A stretch of 64,000 nucleotides of DNA from Streptomyces spiralis. Its GTDB lineage: Bacteria > Actinomycetota > Actinomycetes > Streptomycetales > Streptomycetaceae. Of the stretch, positions 51,551 to 58,999 are shown piece after piece. Numbering within the stretch: position 1 is the stretch's first letter; the number at the start of each line of letters is the position of its first letter. The notes below the pieces were generated by a model. That model worked only from the letters and a program-made list of their open reading frames with translations, did not search any database and had not been told where the DNA came from. The translations under genes and the position numbers were made by a program. The stretch spans positions 1 to 64,000 of the forward strand of contig NZ_BNBC01000037.1 in assembly GCF_014654675.1 (NCBI RefSeq), written 5' to 3'.

Positions 51551-52297
51551 TCACTGCTGCTGCGCGAGCCAGTCGGCGAAACGGGTCTCCGCGATGTGCG
51601 CGTCCGGACCGGGGAGCAGAGTGGTCTCCTGCAACTGCGCACCGAAGTACGGGGCGTGCGCGTCGGTCACGACCGTCCTCGGGTCGTTCTTGGCGGCCAG
51701 GCCCTTTCGGATCAGCTCGTCCAATTGGAACGCCTCCGGGCCGGCGACCTCCACCACCCCGTTGACGGGGGTACCGACAGCGGTGCGGCCCACGGCGGCG
51801 GCCACGTCGTCGGAGTAGATGGGCTGGATCTTGATCGGGGCCAGACGGACGGTGTCACCGTCGGTCGCCGAGTCGGCGATGCCCTTCATGAACTCGAAGA
51901 ACTGTGTGGCGTGCACGATGGAGTACGGAATTCCCGAGTCCTTGATCAGCTCCTCCTGCGCCTGCTTGGCACGGAAGTAGCCGCTCTCCTGGAGCCGTTC
52001 CGTACCGACCACGGAGAGGGCCACGTGGTGGGTCACCCCGGCGTCCGCCTCCGCCTTGAGGAGGTTGGTGGTCGAGGTACGGAAGAACTCCATGACGGCG
52101 TCGTCCGCAAAGGACGGCGAGTTGGAGACGTCCACCACGACCGAGGCACCGGCGAGGACCTTGGCCAGGCCCTCGCCCGTGAGCGTGTTGACGCCGGTGT
52201 TGGGGGCCGCCGGCACGGCCTCGTGACCGTGCTCCTTGAGCTTGGCGACGAGCTTCGAGCCGATCAGTCCGGTACCGCCGATCACTACGACCTTCAT
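51551..52297 (-). CDS. NmrA-family atypical SDR protein
   Basis: 248 residues. MKVVVIGGTGLIGSKLVAKL holds the GGTGxxG motif; VVVDVSNSPSFADDAVMEFF, HHVALSVVGTERLQESGYFR, YSIVHATQFFEFMKGIAD and VEVAGPEAFQLDELIRKGL are the conserved stretches of the NAD(P)-binding NmrA/epimerase type. Such epimerases are among the known accessory genes of ECF41 loci. An ECF41-type promoter lies 48 bp upstream and a second 247 bp upstream. Its ATG overlaps the stop of the small ORF 52294-52536 (ATGA). Confidence 0.94.
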   Translation of the reverse strand: MKVVVIGGTGLIGSKLVAKLKEHGHEAVPAAPNTGVNTLTGEGLAKVLAGASVVVDVSNSPSFADDAVMEFFRTSTTNLLKAEADAGVTHHVALSVVGTERLQESGYFRAKQAQEELIKDSGIPYSIVHATQFFEFMKGIADSATDGDTVRLAPIKIQPIYSDDVAAAVGRTAVGTPVNGVVEVAGPEAFQLDELIRKGLAAKNDPRTVVTDAHAPYFGAQLQETTLLPGPDAHIAETRFADWLAQQQ

Positions 52298-52536
52298 GGT
52301 GGGGATCCTTTCGGAAAGGTGTGATGTGGGTCTGTACCAGGAAAGACCGGGTGCGCACGCTTTCTGTGACAAAAGCCGTGAAGCAGGAATGCCGGATGAC
52401 GGGACAGCTGTTCGACGAGCTTTCCATCGGTGGAGACGTCTTCCATGAGGGACACGATCTCGTCCGGGACGGCGGGAATGCTCTTGCGCAGACCCTGTTC
52501 GTCACGGACGACCCCGGCGTGTTCGGTTGGGGTCAC
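52294..52536 (-). CDS. Possible small protein, leaderless, coupled to NmrA
   Basis: 80 codons starting with GTG at 52536, 7 bases after a TGGTC box (52544-52548). Its stop overlaps the NmrA start in an ATGA. GLRKSIPAVPDEIVSLMEDV and LVEQLSRHPAFLLHGFC look protein-like in composition; the last 20 residues are low complexity. No family is recognised. An internal ECF41-type promoter lies within it, so it may be only a leader. Confidence 0.35.
   Translation of the reverse strand: MTPTEHAGVVRDEQGLRKSIPAVPDEIVSLMEDVSTDGKLVEQLSRHPAFLLHGFCHRKRAHPVFPGTDPHHTFPKGSPP
52345..52371 (-). promoter_or_regulatory. ECF41-type promoter of the NmrA gene
   Basis: TGTCACA-N15-CGGTC, 48 bp before the NmrA ATG. Confidence 0.82.
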
Positions 52537-52543
52537 CGACTAC

Positions 52544-52570
52544 GACCAGGCCAGGCGGCGGTCTGTGACA
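52544..52570 (-). promoter_or_regulatory. Second ECF41-type promoter upstream of NmrA
   Basis: TGTCACA-N15-TGGTC; the GTG of the small ORF follows after 7 bases. Confidence 0.7.
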
Positions 52571-52629
52571 CGGGTGCCGCCGCTCCCGATGCCCGGGAAG
52601 GGCGGTGGTGACCACAGCGAGATCACACG

Positions 52630-52656
52630 TGTCACAACGTAACGGCCTCCTCGGTC
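52630..52656 (+). promoter_or_regulatory. ECF41-type promoter of the ferredoxin gene
   Basis: TGTCACA-N15-CGGTC. An ATG follows after 6 bases (52663). Confidence 0.82.
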
Positions 52657-52662
52657 GTATGC

Positions 52663-52728
52663 ATGAGCCCGACGGCCGCCCGAGTCGGCCCCGTGACGTG
52701 GTCGACGACGAGGAGGAGGAGAGGATGA
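52663..52728 (+). CDS. Possible 21-residue leader peptide of the ferredoxin gene
   Basis: MSPTAARVGPVTWSTTRRRR plus Gly; starts 6 bases after the promoter box and its stop overlaps the ferredoxin ATG (ATGA). The ribosome binding site GGAGGAGG lies inside it. Confidence 0.3.
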   Translation: MSPTAARVGPVTWSTTRRRRG

Positions 52729-53111
52729 CGTACGTCATCGCGCAGCCCTGCGTCGACATCAAGGACCGGGCGTGTGTCACGGAATGCCCCGTGGACTGCA
52801 TCTACGAGGGTTCACGCACGCTCTACATCAACCCTGCGGAGTGCGTCGACTGCCACGCCTGTGAGCCCGTCTGCCCCGTGGAGGCCATCTTCTACGAGGA
52901 CGATCTGCCGCGGCACTGGGCGCACTACCGGTCCGTCAACGCGGAGTTCTTCGAAGCCGCACCCCTCGGTCGGGACCGTCCGCGTGACTCGCCCGGGGAC
53001 CATCCTCTGGTCACGGCCCTGCCCCCGCAGAGCCTCTACAAGAAGGAGATCTCCGCCTTCGCCGTCCGCAAGGAGGAGGCCGCCGACGCGGACCTGTGGT
53101 TCCCGTCCTGA
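52725..53111 (+). CDS. fdxA: 7Fe ferredoxin, FdxA-like
   Basis: 128 residues, very strong GGAGGAGAGG site. Eight cysteines at 9, 17, 21, 25, 40, 43, 46 and 50 (CVDIKDRACVTECPVDC, ECVDCHACEPVCPVEAI) fit one [3Fe-4S] and one [4Fe-4S] cluster, as in actinobacterial FdxA. The C-terminal part (about 60-128) with LYKKEISAFAVRKEEAADA is longer than in the mycobacterial form. It carries electrons between a reductase and redox enzymes. It is divergent from the NmrA gene, both carrying ECF41-type promoters. Confidence 0.93.
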   Translation: MTYVIAQPCVDIKDRACVTECPVDCIYEGSRTLYINPAECVDCHACEPVCPVEAIFYEDDLPRHWAHYRSVNAEFFEAAPLGRDRPRDSPGDHPLVTALPPQSLYKKEISAFAVRKEEAADADLWFPS

Positions 53112-53176
53112 CCGGCCGTGCCGGCGATGAGCGGCCGCCGCCGGGCGCGACGGCCGACTCATGCCGGAGGCGCCGG

Positions 53177-53674
53177 TCAGGAGGCGAGCGTGATGGTTGT
53201 CGGCGTGCCCTTCCAGGCCATCCGCGCGTACGGACACAGCGTGTCGGCCTTCTCCATCAGGACCGTTGCCGTCTCGGGAGCGACGCCGGGCCACTTCACC
53301 ACAAGATCGACGCGCAGCAGATAGCCACCGTCCTGCGGATCCCGTCCGAAGGCGACGGTCGCCACGACGGAGATGGCCGCGGGGTCGAGCGCCTCCTGCC
53401 GCGCCAGGAGGCTCAGCGCGCCGTGGAAGCACGCCGCGAAGCCGGCCGCGAAAAGCTGCTCGGGGTTGGTTCCCTGACCGTCGCCGCCGAGCTCGGGGGG
53501 CATGCGCAGATCGAGGTCCAGCGCGCCGTCGGACGAGCGTGCCCGGCCGGAGGCCCGCCCGTGCGAGGCCACACCGCCGTGGACGGTCACCGTGGTCGTG
53601 TAGATGGGCGAGAACTCGTTCCCGTCGTAGTCCTTCTCGGTCGAAAGGGTGGGCAACTGGATCCGCTCAGTCAC
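53177..53674 (-). CDS. Organic hydroperoxide resistance protein, Ohr/OsmC family
   Basis: 165 residues from the GTG at 53674 (TCGGAG upstream). The two redox cysteines are in FAAGFAACFHGALSLLA and ADTLCPYARMAW. The strand pattern YTTTVTVHGGVASHGRASGR and LDLDLRMPPELGG matches Ohr. It reduces organic hydroperoxides with dithiol partners. The longer upstream frame has no similarity. An ECF41-type promoter at 53815 controls it, so peroxide defence belongs to the regulon. Ohr is normally under OhrR/MarR control, which is not found nearby. Confidence 0.93.
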   Translation of the reverse strand: MTERIQLPTLSTEKDYDGNEFSPIYTTTVTVHGGVASHGRASGRARSSDGALDLDLRMPPELGGDGQGTNPEQLFAAGFAACFHGALSLLARQEALDPAAISVVATVAFGRDPQDGGYLLRVDLVVKWPGVAPETATVLMEKADTLCPYARMAWKGTPTTITLAS

Positions 53675-53814
53675 AGCATGACTCCGATGTCGTCGGGGTA
53701 CGGCGTCCCGGCAGACGTCCGGGAGCGCGTAACCGGGGGCCCGGAGGGCGGACAAACGACACGTCACGTCGTCCGTCTTCGGGTTCGGGGCGTCCGGGGT
53801 CCGGACTACTGGTT

Positions 53815-53841
53815 GACCGACAAGTAACCGTTCCTGTGACA
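53815..53841 (-). promoter_or_regulatory. ECF41-type promoter of the ohr-like gene
   Basis: TGTCACA-N15-CGGTC, 141 bp before the GTG start. Confidence 0.8.
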
Positions 53842-53880
53842 CCTGCCCGCCGACGGCCGGGCATGACGCCCGACAGCGGG

Positions 53881-54777
53881 TCAGTCGCGCAGGGAGGCCA
53901 CGTAGGGCTCCAGCTTGGCCGGGTTCATCACCCACATGAGCCGGTCGATGCCCTCCGTCGAGATGTCGGCGGACAGCAGGGCGACAGCCTGCCCACCGGA
54001 CGAGACCAGCACGGCCGGCAGGCCGTTCGCCTCGACCCACCGGATGTCCGCCTGCGGCCAGAAGCGCGGGGCGAACGCCACGAGGTACCGCGAGACGTGG
54101 GGGCGTCCGATCACCGGGATCTTGGACGCGCCGCGGATACCGCCACCGTCCGAGTAGCTGACGACGTCGGCGGTGAGAACGTCCTCCAGTACCGACAGAT
54201 CGCCCGTCCGCGCCGCGGAGAGGAACACCTCCAGCAGCCGCCGATGAGCTGCCGGCGTGACACGCTCCCTGCGCTCGGCGGCCAGGTGTCTGCGTGCCCT
54301 GCTCACCAGCTGACGGGCGTTGGCCTCGCTCGTCTCCAGGATCTCGGAGACCCGCCCGTAGGGATAGTCGAACGCCTCCCGCAGCACGTAGGCGGTGCGC
54401 TCCACGGGATTCAGCTTCTCCAGGAGCAGGAGAACCGCCATCTCCAGGGCCTCGGCCCGCTCCGCGCCCAGCTGCGGATCCTGCGCGGTGTCGACGGGTT
54501 CGGGGAGCCAGGGGCCGACATAGGACTCCCGGCGCACCCGTGCGGACTGGGCCAGGTTGATCGCCAACCGGGTGGCCACGGTGGTCAGGAAGGCGGCCGG
54601 TTCGTGGACCTTCGCGCGGTCCGTGTTCTGCCACCGCAGCCACGTTTCCTGCACGACGTCCTCGGCCTCCGTCGCACTTCCCAGGACGCGGTACGCGATG
54701 CCGAAGAGTCGCGGGCGCGCCGAAAGGAAGTCCTTCGTCGCTTGATCGAGGGCGTCGGGGTGGGCGCCAGCCTGCAT
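53881..54777 (-). CDS. ECF41-type sigma factor with full C-terminal domain
   Basis: 298 residues. Region 2: ARPRLFGIAYRVLGSATEAEDVVQETWLRW (split). The WLPEP motif is at 90-94; region 4 is LNPVERTAYVLREAFDYPYG with VSEILETSEANARQLVSRAR. The SnoaL-like C-terminal domain is complete: SDGGGIRGASKIPVIGRPHV and IDRLMWVMNPAKLEPY, variants of DGGGK and NPDKL. It is close to the truncated copy at 44546-45277. No TGTCACA box is found before it, so it may be expressed by another sigma factor and drive the cluster. Confidence 0.93.
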   Translation of the reverse strand: MQAGAHPDALDQATKDFLSARPRLFGIAYRVLGSATEAEDVVQETWLRWQNTDRAKVHEPAAFLTTVATRLAINLAQSARVRRESYVGPWLPEPVDTAQDPQLGAERAEALEMAVLLLLEKLNPVERTAYVLREAFDYPYGRVSEILETSEANARQLVSRARRHLAAERRERVTPAAHRRLLEVFLSAARTGDLSVLEDVLTADVVSYSDGGGIRGASKIPVIGRPHVSRYLVAFAPRFWPQADIRWVEANGLPAVLVSSGGQAVALLSADISTEGIDRLMWVMNPAKLEPYVASLRD

Positions 54778-54927
54778 GGATCATCCCTTCTGGCTTTGCA
54801 CGCACCATGCTACAAGTGGGCGCGGAGGGCAGCGTCGGGGGTCGTTGGCATGACCATTCGCGACGCCGTTCAGGGTGCACACCGTGGCACTCGATGAGTT
54901 CACGGCATGCCGTCTGGGAGCGCGCCA

Positions 54928-54954
54928 TGTCACGAAACAACCGCACGCCCGGTC
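54928..54954 (+). promoter_or_regulatory. ECF41-type promoter of the DUF5134 gene
   Basis: TGTCACG-N15-CGGTC (last base of the -35 box differs), 147 bp before the ATG at 55102. Confidence 0.7.
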
Positions 54955-55101
54955 AGGACTGCGAACAGTCATGGACCAGGGAAGGTGCACACAGTGTCGA
55001 TCAGGAGGCCAGCGCAGGACCACTTCTCTCACAGACGGAGTGCGGCGAAGCAGGACGCCGCGCCCCTGGCCCTTGCCGAGAGCGCCGCCTGACCCCGCCC
55101 C

Positions 55102-55731
55102 ATGGATACTCCCGTCGACGTCGTCCACTCCATGCTGACGGTGCTCTTCTCCCTCGTGGCAGCGCACGCACTGTGGCACGGCGTCCGGTCACCGGGGAGG
55201 GGACGCCGTGACCGGGTGGACCACCTCCTGCACTTCGCCATGTCCGTGGCCATGGCGGCGATGCCCTGGAGCCTCGGCCGATCGCTGCCCGGCCGGACCA
55301 CGACGGTCCTCTTCACGCTCGCCGCACTGTGGTTCCCGCTGACCGCCCTTCGCCGGCGCACGGCGAACAGAGCGGCGGAGATCGCCGGCCGGCTGCCGCC
55401 CGCGGCTGGCATGGCCGCGATGGCCTGGATGCCGCGCACACACCACGGCCGGGCGGTGCCGTCCCACGAGACCCTGGCCGGAGGCGTCCCGGCCGCGCAC
55501 GACACCGCAGCCATCGGCCATGCCACCGGAGCACCGGTGTCGGCTGCCGGGGTCACCGGGCTGCTGACCGTGTATCTCCTGACCTGTGCCATATGGTCGT
55601 TGACCCGCCCCATGCCCTTGCTGCGGTCCACCGCCGCCGCGCACCGCGCCGCCGCGACGGACCCGTACGGTCACGTCCGTGACGGAGCGATGGCGTTGGG
55701 TACGGCCCTGATGCTGCTCATGCCCCACTGA
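55102..55731 (+). CDS. DUF5134 membrane protein
   Basis: 209 residues. Helices at about 10-28, 47-64, 71-85, 150-170 and 195-208 (MLTVLFSLVAAHALWHG, LLHFAMSVAMAAMPW, TTVLFTLAALWFPLTAL). The MSVAMAAMPW and MAAMAWM pairs of Met-rich helices with His nearby are the DUF5134 landmarks, thought to relate to metal or copper handling in actinomycetes. The first coding frame starts at ATG 55102 without an obvious strong site; an upstream leader follows the ECF41-type promoter. Confidence 0.85.
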   Translation: MDTPVDVVHSMLTVLFSLVAAHALWHGVRSPGRGRRDRVDHLLHFAMSVAMAAMPWSLGRSLPGRTTTVLFTLAALWFPLTALRRRTANRAAEIAGRLPPAAGMAAMAWMPRTHHGRAVPSHETLAGGVPAAHDTAAIGHATGAPVSAAGVTGLLTVYLLTCAIWSLTRPMPLLRSTAAAHRAAATDPYGHVRDGAMALGTALMLLMPH

Positions 55732-55767
55732 CCAAGGACTTGCGGGCGATCTCGACGGCTGCGGCCC

Positions 55768-55798
55768 TTGACCTCAAGGTGACTTGAGGTTTCAGAGT
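55768..55798 (+). promoter_or_regulatory. SoxR-type operator and promoter
   Basis: ACCTCAAGGTGACTTGAGGT (55771-55790): 8-bp arms, GTGA centre, matching the known SoxR box CCTCAAg-N-cTTGAGG. It overlaps a -35 box TTGACC (55768) and lies 19 bp before a weak -10 (CAGAGT), the long spacing that MerR-family activators need. The transcript would start next to the ATG at 55806. Confidence 0.7.
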
Positions 55799-55805
55799 GA
55801 TCGGC

Positions 55806-56198
55806 ATGAACACCGAAACCGCAGACATCAAGGCCATCGAGCAGGTCGTGGCTACCGTCGAACGCGCTCAGCGTGCCAAGGACGCCGAGCAGTTCCTCGC
55901 GCTCTTCCACCCCGACGCCGTCTGGACGACTGCCCACGGCAAGGTCCTCATCGGCTTCGATGCGATCGCCGAGTTCACCCGCGCCGTCCTGCCCAACGCG
56001 AGCTGGGACGGCGAGGTCACCTACGAGGCAGTGCATACGCAGTTCCTGCGGCCTGACGTGGCGGCCGTCAAGGTCCGGCAGATCTACCACTCTGCAGAGG
56101 GCGACACGGAGGGAGCCCCGCTGTACGTCATGACCAAGCAGGCAGACGGGACCTGGATGCTGCACGCCTGCCAGAACACCGAAGTGCGGGTCGATTGA
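55806..56198 (+). CDS. SgcJ/EcaC-type NTF2-like protein
   Basis: 130 residues from the ATG at 55806. DIKAIEQVVATVERAQRAKD, AEQFLALFHPDAVWTTAHGK and VLIGFDAIAEFTRAVLPNAS are the family blocks, with MHACQNTEV-type ending WMLHACQNTEVRV. Members are called oxidoreductase- or cyclase-like; the reaction is unknown. A SoxR-type operator directly upstream makes it a probable target of redox-active metabolites rather than of the ECF41 system. Confidence 0.88.
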   Translation: MNTETADIKAIEQVVATVERAQRAKDAEQFLALFHPDAVWTTAHGKVLIGFDAIAEFTRAVLPNASWDGEVTYEAVHTQFLRPDVAAVKVRQIYHSAEGDTEGAPLYVMTKQADGTWMLHACQNTEVRVD

Positions 56199-56305
56199 GA
56201 ACCCGTCCAAACGATCACGTATGGAATCAGTCAAATCACCCGACCCATACGCACATCAAGGACCCGGACGCGGAACAGTCGCATGATCGGCCGGACAAGT
56301 CCTGG

Positions 56306-57697
56306 TCACGGGGCGCCGGCGACGGCCTTGCTGCGCATCAGGAAGTCCGACAGGTAACTGTCGTGGGGCACGCCGGGAGCCATCCAGTAGGTCGGGTGGT
56401 CACCGACGTACACATTGGCGATGGTGGGTTCCGCCAGCAGCGCGTCGAGCAGCGCGTCGTCGCGGGTGAGCGCCGAGAGCACGAGGGTGTCCCGCAGCGG
56501 AGCGATACCGTCCGCACGGTTCCAGGGCGCCACCCACACGCAGGGGAAGGGGAGTTCGGTCCGGAGCTGCGGGGCGCTGGAGCGGACCACCTGGTGAACG
56601 GCGGGACGCAGGGCGGCGCTTCCGTCCCCGAGGTCGTCGACGAGGCCCTCACCACCCAGCCAGGCACGGGTCCCCGTCGCCACCGACCTCAGGTAGGAGC
56701 CGAGGGCCCGTGCCCGGTCCAGCGGGCACACCGGGAGCACCGCCCGCGCGTCCTCGGGCGGCAGAGCGGGCAGCCGGGACAGACGGGCCGCGACGGCCTC
56801 GGCGAGCGGCGCCGGATCGCCCTCGACGAAGACGGCGGTGGCGTTGACGCAGGCGGTGCCCCCCTCGTCGGCGACAGAGCCGACGATCGTGTCGAGGTGC
56901 TCCTGCCAGTCGGTGTCCGCGGTGATGAGGATCTTGGTCCTGCCCGGCCCCTGGGGCAGCACGTGCGGATCGTGGGCGTACCGGGCGACCACCTCGTCGC
57001 CGCCGTACACGACCGCGCGGTCGGCACCGCGGATCAGCGTGTCGGCGGTCCGGTGGTCCGTGGGCAGCAGCATCAGCTGGTCCTCCCGGACACCCGCTCG
57101 GTGCAGCGCTCCGACCAGCCGGTGCGGGGTGAACGGCTCCCGGCGCGACGGACGCACGGCGACGCGGTAGCCCAGGGCCAGCGCCTCGAGCCACAGCCGG
57201 TGGACACCGGGATGGTTGCCGGAGGCGTTGACGGCGAACACGTTCCCCCGGCGGGCCCAGACGGCGTGGCCGGCCTCCAGGACCGGGTCCCGCCGGTCGG
57301 AGACCGCCCCGCGTGGCCTGCCTTGCTCGGCGGAGGAACGTGCCAGGCTGACGAACCGTGCCGTGCCCCGTGTGGCGGCGCGCACCACCGTCAGCGGGGT
57401 GCCGGAGGTACGGCTGACGAGGTGTTCGTACTCGCGGACGCCCAGTCCGCCGACGGTGCCGGTGGCGAACTCCTCGCCGGCCGCCGCCAGCAGTGCGTCG
57501 AGGCCGGCGGCCGGCACCGCCTCGGCCTTGCGCAGCGCGCCCAGCGCCCGGCCGACGTACACCGGTGGCACCAGGCTCAGCCGCGCCACCTCGGCACCCG
57601 ACACATCCGTCACCGCGCTCGGCACCCGCGTCCGGTACGGACCGCGGGGACCCAGCGCGTCCAGGTACACCGGCCCGGTGACCTCGGCAGTCGTCAT
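56306..57697 (-). CDS. Acyl/aryl carboxylate reductase subunit, LuxC/GriC-like
   Basis: 463 residues. Aldehyde-dehydrogenase fold: AVNASGNHPGVHRLWLEALA (cofactor region), YGGDEVVARYAHDPHVLPQG, the catalytic Cys in DEGGTACVNATAVFVEGD and LRTELPFPCVWVAPWNRADG. LuxC-like proteins reduce an activated acyl group to the aldehyde with NADPH. Its ATG overlaps the stop of the ANL gene at 57697, as for the GriD-GriC pair of Streptomyces griseus that reduces 3-amino-4-hydroxybenzoate. The C-terminus (YWMAPGVPHDSYLSDFLMR) is that of the family. Confidence 0.85.
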   Translation of the reverse strand: MTTAEVTGPVYLDALGPRGPYRTRVPSAVTDVSGAEVARLSLVPPVYVGRALGALRKAEAVPAAGLDALLAAAGEEFATGTVGGLGVREYEHLVSRTSGTPLTVVRAATRGTARFVSLARSSAEQGRPRGAVSDRRDPVLEAGHAVWARRGNVFAVNASGNHPGVHRLWLEALALGYRVAVRPSRREPFTPHRLVGALHRAGVREDQLMLLPTDHRTADTLIRGADRAVVYGGDEVVARYAHDPHVLPQGPGRTKILITADTDWQEHLDTIVGSVADEGGTACVNATAVFVEGDPAPLAEAVAARLSRLPALPPEDARAVLPVCPLDRARALGSYLRSVATGTRAWLGGEGLVDDLGDGSAALRPAVHQVVRSSAPQLRTELPFPCVWVAPWNRADGIAPLRDTLVLSALTRDDALLDALLAEPTIANVYVGDHPTYWMAPGVPHDSYLSDFLMRSKAVAGAP

Positions 57698-58797
57698 CAG
57701 TACACGCCCTCGATCACCGTCTCGCCCTGCACCGTGGGCACCGGCGCGACGTCCGCGACGGCGTCGCCCGCCTGTCCGCCGGCCGGCCGCATGCGCAGGG
57801 CCGTGTCCCGTTCCGCGTTGTTGGGGATGAGCATGGATTTGCTGACGTGGCTGACGATCACCTGGCCCCGCTCACCGACCTCGGCCCTTTCCCCGGTGTC
57901 GGGGTCCACGACGGAGAGGAACACGTACGGCGACACGGGGTCGAACACGCAGGGCTCAGCGGCGCTGAGACCGACCCGTTCGAGCAGTGCGGTGAGCATC
58001 ATGGTGTTGCCGTACATGCCGATGAGGGGTACGTCGGGAAAGACCTCCGTGCCCAGCAGGTGGCGGGTGTCGGGGTCCATGTGGGTGCCGCCCCAGATGA
58101 TCGCCTCGACGGAGCCGTTGATCCGCTCCAGAAGGTCGTCCTCACGGGCGAAGCGCTCCAGCAGCGGGGTGGTGGCGGCGAGTACCCCGATCTCCTGGGT
58201 CAGCAGGATCCGTCGGCACTGTTCGACGAGATGGTCGGTGTAGGACTCGACCTCGTTGCTCCGGCCCGCGGCGACCAGCTTTTTCACCCAGCGGGGGTCC
58301 ATGTCGATGCTCAGCCCCGGGCCGCCGAGGGATCCTGCCGCCCGCTGCAGCACGTCACCCACCAGATGCGGGCCTGTCGGTGCCACGGTCAGCCACTGGG
58401 CTCCGACGGGCAGGCCGTGCTCCCGGAGGCGCTGGTCGACCTGCTCCGTGCTGTGCCGCATCCAGTCGTCGAGCTGGACGACTCGCTTCGGCGCCCCGGT
58501 CGTTCCGCCGCTGTCGAAGACGTTGAGGAGCCGGGCGCCGCCTCCGTAGCCCCGGGGGATCAGGTCCGCCACCGGGACGTCCCGCAGCTCGTCGGTCAGG
58601 TCGGGGAAGAGCATCAGGTCGTCCACGCCCTTGACGTCCCGCCGCGGATCGAAGGCGAGCCGATCGGCCCGGTCCAGCCAGTAGCGGGAGCCTGTCGCCG
58701 GGTCGAAGTGCCAGCGCATGGCCGCTCGTACGAACTCGTCCGGGTCGACGCCGTCGGACGGTCCGGCGTCCAGAACGGTGGGGGACTCGTACGTCAT
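57697..58797 (-). CDS. ANL-type acyl/aryl-activating enzyme, GriD/LuxE-like
   Basis: 366 residues. The ATP-binding loop is LLNVFDSGGTTGAPKRVVQL. IGVLAATTPLLERFAR, IIWGGTHMDPDTRHLLGTEV and LIGMYGNTMMLTALLERVGL follow (the last is the adenylate-binding region). The protein is shorter than a standard acyl-CoA ligase and lacks the usual C-terminal mobile domain, as in LuxE/GriD-type synthetases. It would adenylate a carboxylate and hand it to the adjacent reductase. Promoter at 58949. A 50-codon frame running from 58946 stops in an ATGA overlap with this gene. Confidence 0.85.
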   Translation of the reverse strand: MTYESPTVLDAGPSDGVDPDEFVRAAMRWHFDPATGSRYWLDRADRLAFDPRRDVKGVDDLMLFPDLTDELRDVPVADLIPRGYGGGARLLNVFDSGGTTGAPKRVVQLDDWMRHSTEQVDQRLREHGLPVGAQWLTVAPTGPHLVGDVLQRAAGSLGGPGLSIDMDPRWVKKLVAAGRSNEVESYTDHLVEQCRRILLTQEIGVLAATTPLLERFAREDDLLERINGSVEAIIWGGTHMDPDTRHLLGTEVFPDVPLIGMYGNTMMLTALLERVGLSAAEPCVFDPVSPYVFLSVVDPDTGERAEVGERGQVIVSHVSKSMLIPNNAERDTALRMRPAGGQAGDAVADVAPVPTVQGETVIEGVY

Positions 58798-58948
58798 GGA
58801 TGATCCTTCCTCGGCACGGTCTCGTGCGCTTGAGCGAGATTCCGCGGGGCGTGTGAGATGGGGAGGCGTTCGGTCACCGGCTGAACCGTTCGGAGGCGAC
58901 GGTGCGCCGGCCGTCGAACCGCGAGCCGTGTGGTGCGGTCATCCATGA

Positions 58949-58975
58949 GACCGGTCGACGACACTGGTTGTGACA
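58949..58975 (-). promoter_or_regulatory. ECF41-type promoter of the carboxylate reductase operon
   Basis: TGTCACA-N15-CGGTC. An ATG follows after 6 bases (58942) and opens a 22-codon leader (MTAPHGSRFDGRRTVASERF, SR) ending at 58874. Confidence 0.82.
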
Positions 58976-58999
58976 TCTCCAGGATCTGTGATCCGTTGC

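Noticed and set aside
56195..58243. Long plus-strand frame over the GriC/GriD-like pair
   Set aside because: Antisense shadow of two proteins with clear catalytic motifs.
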